Positions 8,726 through 18,284 of a stretch of 64,000 nt of DNA are shown one piece after another (position 1 is the stretch's first letter; each line of letters begins with the position of its first letter). The stretch lies in assembly GCA_902545635.1 (NCBI GenBank), contig CACCGT010000001.1, positions 62,001 to 126,000 on the forward strand. Reading direction: 5' to 3'. The notes beneath the pieces are model-generated. The model was not told the DNA's origin, made no database searches, and worked only from the letters and a program-made list of their open reading frames with translations. The position numbers were made by a program, and so were the translations under genes. The DNA is from an uncultured Pelagibacteraceae bacterium. GTDB taxonomy: Bacteria; Pseudomonadota; Alphaproteobacteria; Pelagibacterales; Pelagibacteraceae.

Positions 8726-10195
8726 ATGACTGATCTAGAAAAGCATGTTAATCAACCAGGTAGAGCCAAATTGGTTAAGCAAGTAAGAGCTAAAATAAAC
8801 GAACTTAAAATTGATTATATTTTTTTTCAATTTATATCAGTAACAGGAAGAGTTGTAGGAAAAGGAATTCCCGCAGATCATTGGGAAAGAACTTGTGAAA
8901 AAGGTTTTCAATTAGTTTATGGAGCAACTGCAAATTTATTTTTAGATCGTCACAATAACTATATTGGGTATGGACCTGAAGCAAAAGAACTTGTAGGTAT
9001 TCCAGATCCAGAGACTTTTTGTCAATTGCCTTGGGATAAAAAAGTAGCTCGTGTATTTGTTACTTGTTTTAGAAACAGAGAAGAAAGAGAAAATCCTGGT
9101 GGACATCTTACGTCTGATTGCAGAGGAAATTTAAGAATAATCGCTAAAGAATTTAAGAAAAAACATGGTTACCAACTAAGAGTTGGAACTGAGCCAGAAA
9201 TGATGTGGTTAACTAGAAATGAGGATGGGACTCCAACAGGAAAAGGTTTTTCTAAACCTTATTGTTATCACATAGATCAATTTGAATCTTTAAGACCTGT
9301 ATTTATGAGAGTTATGGAATACGCGAGAGCTATGGGTTTTGATATGATTCAAGGAGATCACGAAGATGCACCAGGACAATTAGAATTAAACTGGACATAT
9401 GATGATGTTTTAAGAAATGCAGACAGATTATCTACGTATCGACAAATTTGTGCTCAAGTTGCGAGAGAATTTAATTTGATTGCTTGCTTTATGACCAAAC
9501 CGTTTATGGGAGTTTCTGCAAGTGGTTGTCATACTAATATGTCCTTATGGACTGGTGGAAAGGATAAAGTAAATAAACTAGGTCACAAATCTTTACCAGG
9601 TATGGATGAAGTATTTACTTATGTTGAGGGTGGAACAAATACTTTTATGCCTGATACCAAAGATGTTCAACTGCCAGGTAAAATTGGTTTAAAATCAATT
9701 GGTGGTGTAATGAAACACCTGCCAGCTCTTACTGCTATTGGATCATCTACTGTAAATTCTTATAGAAGATTATGGGACCAAGGCTTCTGGGCACCAGTTT
9801 ATGCTGACTGGGGATACCAAAATAGAACCTGTGGTTTAAGAGTTTCAGCTCCAGGAAGATTTGAGTATAGATCAGTTGACTCAATGCATAACCCATACTT
9901 AATGGGAGCGGGTTTATTAAAAGCATTTGATGATGGAATTAAAAATAATATTGACCCTGGAAAACCAGAATCTAGAAATATTTATGAAGCTCAAAAAGCT
10001 GGAAAAAATGTTAAAAAATTACCATTGAGTCTTGGTGAAGCATTGGATCGTTTAGCTGAAGATAAAGTTATTCAATCAGCGATGCCGGATGAAATGTATA
10101 AAATATTTCATTGGTATAAAAATGATGAGTGGGAAAGATTTCTTGGCGCAACAACCCAATGGGATCTCGATACTTATTTGGATTGCTTACCATAA
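8726..10195 (+). CDS. gmaS: Glutamine synthetase family, gamma-glutamylmethylamide synthetase-like
   Basis: GmaS-like YGATANLFLDRHNNYIGYGPEAKELVGIPDPETF, LRVGTEPEMMWL, GCHTNMSLW; located immediately upstream of mgsABC-like genes. Confidence 0.8.
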   Translation: MTDLEKHVNQPGRAKLVKQVRAKINELKIDYIFFQFISVTGRVVGKGIPADHWERTCEKGFQLVYGATANLFLDRHNNYIGYGPEAKELVGIPDPETFCQLPWDKKVARVFVTCFRNREERENPGGHLTSDCRGNLRIIAKEFKKKHGYQLRVGTEPEMMWLTRNEDGTPTGKGFSKPYCYHIDQFESLRPVFMRVMEYARAMGFDMIQGDHEDAPGQLELNWTYDDVLRNADRLSTYRQICAQVAREFNLIACFMTKPFMGVSASGCHTNMSLWTGGKDKVNKLGHKSLPGMDEVFTYVEGGTNTFMPDTKDVQLPGKIGLKSIGGVMKHLPALTAIGSSTVNSYRRLWDQGFWAPVYADWGYQNRTCGLRVSAPGRFEYRSVDSMHNPYLMGAGLLKAFDDGIKNNIDPGKPESRNIYEAQKAGKNVKKLPLSLGEALDRLAEDKVIQSAMPDEMYKIFHWYKNDEWERFLGATTQWDLDTYLDCLP

Positions 10196-10219
10196 GGAAA
10201 AATTATAGGAGAGAAAAGA

Positions 10220-11164
10220 ATGTGCGGAATTGCTGGACTAATTCATAGAGGAAAATCTTCAAACGTTGGTCAAGAACTTCAAGGAATGCTTCAAGCATTA
10301 AAGCATAGAGGTGAGGATTCTACTGGTTATGCTCTTTATGGAGATACAGATGGTCAAAACTTTATTATGCGATTTAAGGTTGGTGAAAATGTTGGTGAAG
10401 GTAGTTCATCAGTAATGGAAGATGTATCAGTTTATGATGAAAGAAAAAAAATTGTTGATAGTTATCTTTCTCAAATGGGTGCAAAGATTGTTAAGGAAGA
10501 AAGAATACTGCCCTATTCACTAAGATATGAAATTGACTATGATAAAGGAGATTTGCTTGAATTTTCTCAGAAAATAGAAAGTATTCCTGGAGTTGAAATC
10601 CTTTCAATGGGAAAATCCCTAGAAGTTATTAAAGATTTAGGTAATGCAAAAGCTGTTTGTGATAGATACAATTTAGGGGATCTTGTCGGCACTCACGCTA
10701 TTGGGCATGCTAGAATGGCAACAGAGTCTGGTGTAGACATTAAATCTGCTCACCCATTTTGGGGCTACCCTTTTAGCGATGTTTCAGTTGTGCATAATGG
10801 TCAATTAACTAACTATTGGAATAATAGAAGAATTTTAGAAAATAAAGGAATGAGATTTATGTCGGAGTGTGACTCTGAATTGATTGCAGTATACTTAGCA
10901 GAAAAAATGAGAAATGGAGCTACACTTGAAGAGGGTATGAAAGATAGTTTGTCTGGACTTGACGGAGTGTTCACTTACTTTGTTGCAACAAAAAATTCAC
11001 TTGGGATGGCTAAAGACACTATGGCAGCAAAACCATTAGTTTTATATGAGTCAGATGATTTAGTTGCAATGGGATCAGAAGAAATAGCAATCAGATCTGT
11101 TCTTCCTCAAGAAATAGATACTTATGATCCATTTGATGGAGAGGTTAAGGTATGGCAAATTTAA
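10220..11164 (+). CDS. mgsA: Class II glutamine amidotransferase domain protein, N-methylglutamate synthase subunit A-like
   Basis: N-terminal MCGIAGLIHRG nucleophile Cys; HAIGHARMATES, SVVHNGQLTNY; synteny with GltB-like subunits. Confidence 0.82.
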   Translation: MCGIAGLIHRGKSSNVGQELQGMLQALKHRGEDSTGYALYGDTDGQNFIMRFKVGENVGEGSSSVMEDVSVYDERKKIVDSYLSQMGAKIVKEERILPYSLRYEIDYDKGDLLEFSQKIESIPGVEILSMGKSLEVIKDLGNAKAVCDRYNLGDLVGTHAIGHARMATESGVDIKSAHPFWGYPFSDVSVVHNGQLTNYWNNRRILENKGMRFMSECDSELIAVYLAEKMRNGATLEEGMKDSLSGLDGVFTYFVATKNSLGMAKDTMAAKPLVLYESDDLVAMGSEEIAIRSVLPQEIDTYDPFDGEVKVWQI

Positions 11165-12006
11165 AAACAACTGAGAAAAAAACAAAAGCTCAATCAATGG
11201 GACTTCATACTGAAGTTCTTACAGGAAAAACACAACAAAAGTTTTTCAATCCAGATGAAGCAGAAAACTTTTATTATTGGGGAACATACGATGTAGATTT
11301 TAATAAAAGAACTGAGCTTGATGTAAATGATATGGATTGCAAAGAAGCAAATAAAAAAATTGATGAATTGATGAGTCAGGGTTATGGAACAATTGTAATA
11401 AAAAATCCTCAAGGAAAACATAGTCTAGGTGTTGGAATTTTAAATAAATTAAACTTAATTTTTGAAGGAAGTTTGGGTTATTTTGGAGTTGGCTCTATAG
11501 ATGGTCCTACTGTAAGAGTTAATGGAAGAGTTGGATGGTCATGTGCAGAAAATATGATGGCTGGAAAAGTTGTAATAGAAAAAAATGCAGGATCGTGTTT
11601 TGGGGCAGCAGTAAGAGGTGGAGATTTAATTTGCAAAGGAAGTGTTGGTGCAAGAACGGGTATTGACCAAAAAGGTGGCACAATAATAATTGGTGGTGAT
11701 GCTGGCGCTTTTACTGGATTTATGATGCAAAGAGGAAGAATAGTGGTTTTAGGTAATGTAGGTATAAACCTTGGAGACTCTATGTATGATGGAACAATCT
11801 ATGTTGGGGGGAAAATTGGATCATATGGAAGTGATGCGATTGAGTCACCTATGACAAAAAGTGATATAGATTGGTTGAAAAGAAAACTTAAAGTAGCTGA
11901 AATTGGCGAGGATTTTGATGTTTCTAAGATGACTAAGGTCGTTGCGGGTAAAAAACTTTGGAATTATGACGCTTTAGAACCAACTGAGAAAAAAGGAGCT
12001 ATATAA
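11152..12006 (+). CDS. mgsB: GXGXG-repeat (GltB C-terminal-like) protein, N-methylglutamate synthase subunit B-like
   Basis: GltB-type glycine-rich beta-helix repeats (GRVGWSCAENMMAGKVVIEKNAGSCFGAAVRGGDLICKGSVGARTG); overlaps the preceding gene by 13 nt. Confidence 0.82.
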   Translation: MANLKTTEKKTKAQSMGLHTEVLTGKTQQKFFNPDEAENFYYWGTYDVDFNKRTELDVNDMDCKEANKKIDELMSQGYGTIVIKNPQGKHSLGVGILNKLNLIFEGSLGYFGVGSIDGPTVRVNGRVGWSCAENMMAGKVVIEKNAGSCFGAAVRGGDLICKGSVGARTGIDQKGGTIIIGGDAGAFTGFMMQRGRIVVLGNVGINLGDSMYDGTIYVGGKIGSYGSDAIESPMTKSDIDWLKRKLKVAEIGEDFDVSKMTKVVAGKKLWNYDALEPTEKKGAI

Positions 12007-13400
12007 TGGCAAAAAAGAAAAATGGAAAAACAAATGGTCATTCTAATGGCAATGGTCAAAGTGAATTTTCAAAAAGAAATAAAAGTTTATTAGGTTATAA
12101 TTCAATATTTACTCCAGAGGTAATCGACGACATACATATAAAAGCGCAACTAGGTAGATACAGAATGCGTGGTATGGCGCTAATGAAAAAAATTCCTACA
12201 TTTGATGATCTAGTATTTTTACCTGGTACACTTACAAGATTTGTAATCGAGGGTTACAGAGAAAAATGTGAAACTAAAACTGTTATAGGACCAAGATGTG
12301 AAAATCCAGTTGAACTTGATATTCCAGTTTACATCACGGGTATGAGTTTTGGAGCTTTATCTTATGAAGCTAAAACTGCATTAGCTAGAGGTGCTACAAT
12401 GGCAGGAAGTGCAACATGTTCTGGTGAAGGCGGAATGATTCCAGATGAAAGAAGATATTCTGAAAAATGGTATTACCAATGTATTCAATCAAGATATGGT
12501 TTTAATCCTCATCATGCCCAACTCGCAGATGGAATAGAAGTATTTATTGGACAAGGTCAAAAAGTTGGAATGGGTGGTCACTTAATGGGTCAAAAAGTTA
12601 CTGACCAAGTAGCAGAAATGAGATCATTACCTGCAGGTATTGATCAAAGATCTCCAGCTAGACACCCTGATTGGTTAGGTCCTGACGATTTAGCATTAAA
12701 AGTTCAAGAACTAAGAGAACTAACAAAAAATAAAGTTCCAATTCAATTAAAACTTGGAGCAGCAAAAGTTTATGATGATGTTCGTATGGCAGCAAAATGT
12801 GATCCTGACTCAATTTACTTAGATGGTATGGAGGGATCAACAGGTGCAGGCCCTCACATAGCTGCAGCTAACACAGGAATTCCTGGTATAGCAGCTATTA
12901 GAGAAGCAAGAAGAGCAATTGATGATGTTGGTAAAACTGGAAAAGTAACTCTTATATATGCTGGTGGTGTAAGAGATGGCGCTGATATGGCTAAAGCATT
13001 AGCATTAGGTGCGGATGCAATTGCGATAGGAACTGGAGCAATGATAGCTTTAAATTGTAATAAAGAAATTCCTGAGTCAAATTTTGAAAAAGAAATGGGT
13101 GTTCCAGCAGGCCACTGTTATCATTGTCACACAGGACGTTGTCCAGTAGGTGTTGCAACACAAGATCCTAAACTTAGAAAAAGATTAAATCCTGATGATG
13201 CAGCTTTGAGAGTTTATAATTACCTACATACAATGACTTTAGAGGCTCAATTATTAGCTAGAGCATGTGGTAAAACTAATATTCATTCATTAGAACCTGA
13301 GGATTTAGCAGCTTTAACAATGGAAGCTTCTGCTTTGGCAAAGGTTCCACTTTCTGGAACAAATCATACAGTTGGAGTCGACGATTTTCATAAAATATAA
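12006..13400 (+). CDS. mgsC: FMN-binding glutamate synthase domain protein, N-methylglutamate synthase subunit C-like
   Basis: GltB FMN/Fe-S domain: GMSFGALSYEAKTALARGA, QLKLGAAKVYDDVRMAAKCDPDSIYLDGMEGSTGAGP, CYHCHTGRCPVGVATQDP. Confidence 0.88.
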   Translation: MAKKKNGKTNGHSNGNGQSEFSKRNKSLLGYNSIFTPEVIDDIHIKAQLGRYRMRGMALMKKIPTFDDLVFLPGTLTRFVIEGYREKCETKTVIGPRCENPVELDIPVYITGMSFGALSYEAKTALARGATMAGSATCSGEGGMIPDERRYSEKWYYQCIQSRYGFNPHHAQLADGIEVFIGQGQKVGMGGHLMGQKVTDQVAEMRSLPAGIDQRSPARHPDWLGPDDLALKVQELRELTKNKVPIQLKLGAAKVYDDVRMAAKCDPDSIYLDGMEGSTGAGPHIAAANTGIPGIAAIREARRAIDDVGKTGKVTLIYAGGVRDGADMAKALALGADAIAIGTGAMIALNCNKEIPESNFEKEMGVPAGHCYHCHTGRCPVGVATQDPKLRKRLNPDDAALRVYNYLHTMTLEAQLLARACGKTNIHSLEPEDLAALTMEASALAKVPLSGTNHTVGVDDFHKI

Positions 13401-13402
13401 TT

Positions 13403-13810
13403 ATGGCAAAGAAAAAAAATAAAAAATCGAGTAAAAAAATATCTAAAGGTCAATTAGGTAAGAAAAAAGAGACTGCTAGAGAAAAAATGATAGGTCAAAC
13501 AATTGGCTATCGTTATGATGTGAACTTACTTCCAGACTATTCAAGAATTACACCATTCTTAAAAAAATACATTGAAGCAATGGGATGGGATGATTTAAAT
13601 TGGTTAGAAGATGTTCATATGGGTTATGAAGAAGATAGACCTGCTGTATTTGATAGAAATGCAAATGGCTGGGTTACAATTCCAAAAAAAATTAAACTTC
13701 CAAATAATCAACAGGACAGAGATATGATTGCAAGGGAATTATTAGTAAAATTCCAAATGTCTCCAAATCATCCGTTAGTAGATCTTAAAAAAGCATACAG
13801 AAAATTTTAG
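13403..13810 (+). CDS. Conserved hypothetical, Lys-rich N-terminus
   Basis: 2 nt after the mgsC stop; normal codon structure; no family recognised. Confidence 0.7.
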   Translation: MAKKKNKKSSKKISKGQLGKKKETAREKMIGQTIGYRYDVNLLPDYSRITPFLKKYIEAMGWDDLNWLEDVHMGYEEDRPAVFDRNANGWVTIPKKIKLPNNQQDRDMIARELLVKFQMSPNHPLVDLKKAYRKF

Positions 13811-13881
13811 AATCAGTAAAAATTTATATATACTTAAAGTTGTCTTTAAATAAATAAGCCACGTTTTTATTGTTTTATTTA

Positions 13882-13895
13882 AGATTGATCAATCT
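13882..13895. promoter_or_regulatory. Perfect 14-nt palindrome upstream of the ammonium transporter
   Basis: agattgatcaatct read directly in the 13811-13944 intergenic region. Confidence 0.3.
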
Positions 13896-13944
13896 ATTCC
13901 ATTAATTAATAATTTATTAATTTGTTTAAACAATTGGAGGTTAA

Positions 13945-15345
13945 ATGACTGACGAACTAGGTGCATTGACAACCATATTCACAGAATTTTACTATTGGAT
14001 AACAGTAGTACTTATGTTTCTGATCCATGTAGGGTTCTGTATGTATGAAGTTGGAGCTTCCCGATACAAACATCATCAACATACTCTAATGAAAAACACA
14101 ATGCTGATACCTTTGGTAACAGTTACTTGGTTTTTATTTGGTTGGTGGATTTATTGGGCTTTTCCAACTGGACCAGGTCTTGCACCATCAATAATGAATG
14201 AAAGCGCAGCACTGATTACCGATGACTCAGCTTTTAGTGCTAAATGGTATTTACCAAATAGTGAACTCATGGCTATTAATTTAGGTGATCACATAAGCGG
14301 AGTGTTTTGGGCTGCATTTTTGTTATTCTCTTGGACAGCTGCTTCAATAGTATCAGGTGCTGTAATTGAAAGAATTACAACTTTTGCATTTGGAATTCTT
14401 GCAATTGCAATTGGATCTGTATTTTGGAGTATAGATGCTGCATGGGGATGGCACTTTGACGGATGGATGTTAAAGTTACTTGGATATCATGATGCTTATG
14501 CATCAGGAGTAATCCACGCAGTAGCAGGTGGATTTGCTTTAGGTGTTTTGGCAGTTTTGGGACCAAGAATTGGAAAATTTTCATCGAGTGGAGAACCTAG
14601 AAATATCGGACCAAGAAATCCTTGGTTGGTAACTGTTGGATTATTCTTAATTTATACAGGTTTCTGGGGTTTTTACGCGGCGTGTAATATTCCAATTTAT
14701 GACTTAGGACCAGAATATGGCATGGAAGGTGTAACTTACTTTACAGCAACTAACATCTATGTAACTCCTACAACACTTAGTGGTATTACAATGAATTTCT
14801 TAATGTCACTATCAGGTGGATTACTAGCAGGATATGTAATATCCAAAGGTGATCCTTTCTGGACTTATTCAAGTGGACTAGCTGGGATTATATGTGCATC
14901 TGCAGGAAATGACTTATATCACCCAATTCAATCATTGATAATTGGAATGATAGGTGTTGTTATTGCTTACAAATTGCATTACTGGGTTGAACGAAGGTTC
15001 AAGATCGATGATGCTGTTGGTGCAGTAGCTGTACATGGTTATGCTGGATTTGCTGGACTAGTAATATGTGGGTTTGTACTAAATGGATACCCTTCTTCAG
15101 GATATAGCGTAGGTGCAATGTGGGATGGAAGCAACTATGCCGCGATAAATCCTTTAGGAATGTTTATTGGTGCAATAATCATGTTCTTTGTTCTGGGTAT
15201 GATACCAGGTTATATAATTGCTAAAGTGTTAAATGGAATGGGCAAACTTAGAATCCCTAGGGAGGTTGAGTTGGCTGGTTTAGACTACCAAATAATGGAG
15301 GAAGCAAAAGAAGATGAAAAAGCTGTTGCTTCTTCTAGTGGTTAA
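13945..15345 (+). CDS. amtB: Ammonium transporter (Amt family), possibly methylammonium/ammonium in this context
   Basis: Multi-TM Amt-like: HVGFCMYEVGASRYKHHQHTLMKNT, GVIHAVAGGFALGVLAVLGPR, AVHGYAGFAGLVICG. Confidence 0.88.
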   Translation: MTDELGALTTIFTEFYYWITVVLMFLIHVGFCMYEVGASRYKHHQHTLMKNTMLIPLVTVTWFLFGWWIYWAFPTGPGLAPSIMNESAALITDDSAFSAKWYLPNSELMAINLGDHISGVFWAAFLLFSWTAASIVSGAVIERITTFAFGILAIAIGSVFWSIDAAWGWHFDGWMLKLLGYHDAYASGVIHAVAGGFALGVLAVLGPRIGKFSSSGEPRNIGPRNPWLVTVGLFLIYTGFWGFYAACNIPIYDLGPEYGMEGVTYFTATNIYVTPTTLSGITMNFLMSLSGGLLAGYVISKGDPFWTYSSGLAGIICASAGNDLYHPIQSLIIGMIGVVIAYKLHYWVERRFKIDDAVGAVAVHGYAGFAGLVICGFVLNGYPSSGYSVGAMWDGSNYAAINPLGMFIGAIIMFFVLGMIPGYIIAKVLNGMGKLRIPREVELAGLDYQIMEEAKEDEKAVASSSG

Positions 15346-15356
15346 AGGAGGATAAT

Positions 15357-15584
15357 ATGGCTACAGTATCAAATTGGATAGATCATCTAAATAAACCTGC
15401 AGAAGAAGTTGCAGGCGCAGTTTATCCAGGAGTTGGATCAGAAGGTATATTAGTTCTTATACTTGCTGTTATTTGGATTGGTTGGACGGTTGTGAGCGCT
15501 AAACAAGAAAGTGATAAACTTTCTGAGCTTGCAAGAAGGAAGCCCAGTTCCAATGCATGGAAAAGCAATATGACTGACGGATAA
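15357..15584 (+). CDS. Small single-TM protein, hypothetical
   Basis: 75 aa; TM segment GILVLILAVIWIGWTVVSA; good SD-like aaaggagg. Confidence 0.65.
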   Translation: MATVSNWIDHLNKPAEEVAGAVYPGVGSEGILVLILAVIWIGWTVVSAKQESDKLSELARRKPSSNAWKSNMTDG

Positions 15585-15596
15585 AAATATAATATT

Positions 15597-15624
15597 GAGG
15601 GCGCATTTTAATAAATGCGCCCTC
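15597..15624 (+). terminator. Strong stem-loop (12 bp) between two small ORFs; terminator or processing hairpin
   Basis: gagggcgcattt-taat-aaatgcgccctc; poor T-run afterwards. Confidence 0.55.
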
Positions 15625-15632
15625 GAATAATC

Positions 15633-15788
15633 ATGGAAGAGCAAAATAAAAATCACATAAATAAAACACCGAGTAAAATGGCAAGATTAGCTTGGCCAAA
15701 AGCAAAGTATGGACTTGTTATAGCTATCTTGATAATTATTTTTGGCAATATTGTTTACTACAAAGATTTCTTTTTATCATTTTTATAA
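15633..15788 (+). CDS. Unlisted 51-aa single-TM microprotein
   Basis: Own translation MEEQNKNHINKTPSKMARLAWPKAKYGLVIAILIIIFGNIVYYKDFFLSFL*; below the length cutoff of the supplied ORF track. Confidence 0.5.
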   Translation: MEEQNKNHINKTPSKMARLAWPKAKYGLVIAILIIIFGNIVYYKDFFLSFL

Positions 15789-15809
15789 AAAATATGATAA
15801 GAACTTTAG

Positions 15810-17135
15810 GTGTCAAAAAACTTATATAAAATTGCAAAAGGAAAAAAAATAAAATACTTTCTAATAAGTTTTGTTGATTTGTTTGGAGTTTTAAGATCAA
15901 AATTAGTACCGACTAGAGCTATAAAAGAGATGCAAACAAATGGGGCTGGGTTTGCAGGTTTTGCTGCTTGGCTTGACATGTCTCCAGCGGATTCTGATAT
16001 GTTTGCAATTCCAGATCCAAATAGTTTAATTCAACTACCTTGGAATAAAGAAGTAGGATGGTTAGCGTCTGATTTATGGATGGATGGCAAACCAGTAGAT
16101 GCATCTCCGAGAATAATGCTAAAAAAGCAAATAAAATCACTTCAAAATGAAGGTTTAATTATGAAATCTGGTGTGGAATGTGAGTATTTTTTAATCTCCT
16201 CTGACGGTAGCACAATTGCAGATACAAAAGATACTCAATCTAAACCATGTTACGATCAATCTTCGCTAATGAGAAGATATGAATTAATTAAGGAGATATG
16301 CGACTGCATGATCGAAATGGGATGGAACCCTTATCAAAATGACCATGAAGATGCTAATGGTCAGTTTGAAATGAATTGGGATTACTCAGACTGCCTAACT
16401 ACAGCAGATAGACACACATTTTTCAAATTTATGGTAAAGACATTAGCTGAAAAGCATGGTCTCAGAGCTACGTTTATGCCTAAGCCTTTTGAAAAACTTA
16501 CAGGGAACGGATGTCATGCTCATATTTCACTTTGGAAAAAGAAAAAAAATATATTTTTAGATAAAAACGATAAGTTGGGTCTAAGTAAATTAGCATATAA
16601 TTTCTTAGGTGGCATAATCAAAAATGCAGGTTCTTTATCAGCGTTTTTCAATCCAACATTAAATAGTTACAGACGAATAAATGCACCACCAACAACTTCT
16701 GGGGCGACTTGGTCTCCAAGTAGTATTTCCTACACGGGAAACAATAGAACTCACATGATAAGAGTTCCTGACCCAGGAAGATTTGAACTAAGACTAATGG
16801 ATGGCTCAGCAAATCCATATTTACTACAAGCGGGGGTTTTGGCTGCAGGTATAAACGGTATCAGAAAAAAAATAAATCCAGGTAAACCATTATTCTGCAA
16901 TATGTACACAGACCATCAAAAATATCCAAATTTAAAAAAATTACCTAATACTTTAGAAGATTCATTAGAAATGTTGAATTTAAATTCTGTATTAAAAAAT
17001 GCTTTTGGAAAAAATGTTTTGAATAGCTATATAAAATTAAAAAAATCTGAAATTAAAAGTTTCAAATTAAAAGAAAATTTTGACAAACTTAAACCTATTA
17101 CAAAATGGGAGAGATCTAACACCTTAGATTGTTAA
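15810..17135 (+). CDS. Glutamine synthetase family protein, rhizobial GlnT (type III)-like; GTG start
   Basis: KIKYFLISFVDLFGVLRSKLVPTRAI, NDHEDANGQFEMNW, GNGCHAHISLW, NRTHMIRVPDPGRFELRLMDGSANPYL. Confidence 0.8.
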   Translation: MSKNLYKIAKGKKIKYFLISFVDLFGVLRSKLVPTRAIKEMQTNGAGFAGFAAWLDMSPADSDMFAIPDPNSLIQLPWNKEVGWLASDLWMDGKPVDASPRIMLKKQIKSLQNEGLIMKSGVECEYFLISSDGSTIADTKDTQSKPCYDQSSLMRRYELIKEICDCMIEMGWNPYQNDHEDANGQFEMNWDYSDCLTTADRHTFFKFMVKTLAEKHGLRATFMPKPFEKLTGNGCHAHISLWKKKKNIFLDKNDKLGLSKLAYNFLGGIIKNAGSLSAFFNPTLNSYRRINAPPTTSGATWSPSSISYTGNNRTHMIRVPDPGRFELRLMDGSANPYLLQAGVLAAGINGIRKKINPGKPLFCNMYTDHQKYPNLKKLPNTLEDSLEMLNLNSVLKNAFGKNVLNSYIKLKKSEIKSFKLKENFDKLKPITKWERSNTLDC

Positions 17136-17138
17136 AGT

Positions 17139-18284
17139 ATGTCTATTGACTATAGACAGATTAAAAAATTTTCATCATTTATAGAAAATAATAATTATTC
17201 ATTTAATAGAGAAAAAATATTAAATGTATTAGACAAAAGTGCAATTGATAAAGCATACAATACAATATCTAATTGGGAAACTTATGCCCCTACCCCTCTT
17301 CTTAATTTAAACAAACTTTCAAAAGATCTAGGACTAAAAAATATTTTTTATAAAGATGAGTCGAAAAGGTTTGGTCTCAAATCATTTAAAGCTCTTGGTG
17401 GCGCTTATGCTGTAGAGCAAGTCTCTTCCGGAAACAAAAATGTAGTAGTGGCAACTGCAACCGCAGGAAATCACGGCAAATCAGTTGCATGGGGAGCAAA
17501 AAGATTGGGAATTGCATGTAAAATCTTCATAAGTGAATTTGTTAGTGATACACGTGCTGATGAAATGAGAAAACTTGGTGCTGATGTAGTTCAAGTTGAA
17601 GGAAATTATGAAAACTCTCTAAATGAGTGCATTAAACAATCTAAAAAAAATGGCTGGGAAATTGTGCAAGATGTGGCATGGGAAAATTATCTCACAGTTC
17701 CAAAACTTACGATGGCTGGATATTCCGTAATGATTGAAGAAATATCAAAACAAACTGATCAATATATTACGCATATTTTCTTACAAGCAGGTGTTGGAGG
17801 TATGGCATCTGGAGTAATAGCAGGTGTTGCAAGATATTTTAAAAGAATTCCTAAGATTATTGTTATTGAGCCAGAAAATGCAGATTGTGTATTAAAAAGT
17901 ATTGATGCTGGCAAACTCACAAAAGTTGAAATTGAAAAAGAAAGTATCATGGGTGGAATGTCATGTGGAGAAGTATCATTGGTCCCATGGCAAATTCTTA
18001 AAAATTCAGTAAATAATTGTTTAAGTATTCCTGATGAAGACATTCCGTTATCAGTTGCAATGTTAGCTAAAGGATACTTTGGAGATGACAAAATTATTGC
18101 GGGCGAATGTTCAGCACCTGCTGTAATTAGTCTAAACGTAAGTTGCAATAACGAACAAATTAAAAAAGATCTTGAATTAGATATGAATGCAAATGTTTTA
18201 TTGATTGGATGTGAAGGTGATACAGATATAAAATTATATAACGAACTTCTTTCCAAAGGATCAGAAAAGTTATCAAATGTCTAA
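17139..18284 (+). CDS. PLP-dependent enzyme, diaminopropionate ammonia-lyase-like
   Basis: FYKDESKRFGLKSFKALGGAYAV PLP-lysine motif; ATATAGNHGKSVAWGAKRLG; LQAGVGGMASG. Confidence 0.72.
   Translation: MSIDYRQIKKFSSFIENNNYSFNREKILNVLDKSAIDKAYNTISNWETYAPTPLLNLNKLSKDLGLKNIFYKDESKRFGLKSFKALGGAYAVEQVSSGNKNVVVATATAGNHGKSVAWGAKRLGIACKIFISEFVSDTRADEMRKLGADVVQVEGNYENSLNECIKQSKKNGWEIVQDVAWENYLTVPKLTMAGYSVMIEEISKQTDQYITHIFLQAGVGGMASGVIAGVARYFKRIPKIIVIEPENADCVLKSIDAGKLTKVEIEKESIMGGMSCGEVSLVPWQILKNSVNNCLSIPDEDIPLSVAMLAKGYFGDDKIIAGECSAPAVISLNVSCNNEQIKKDLELDMNANVLLIGCEGDTDIKLYNELLSKGSEKLSNV

Noticed and set aside
17759-18256. 165-aa minus-strand ORF
   Set aside because: Entirely inside and antisense to the DAPAL-like PLP enzyme gene; no recognisable family and Ser/Ile-rich shadow composition
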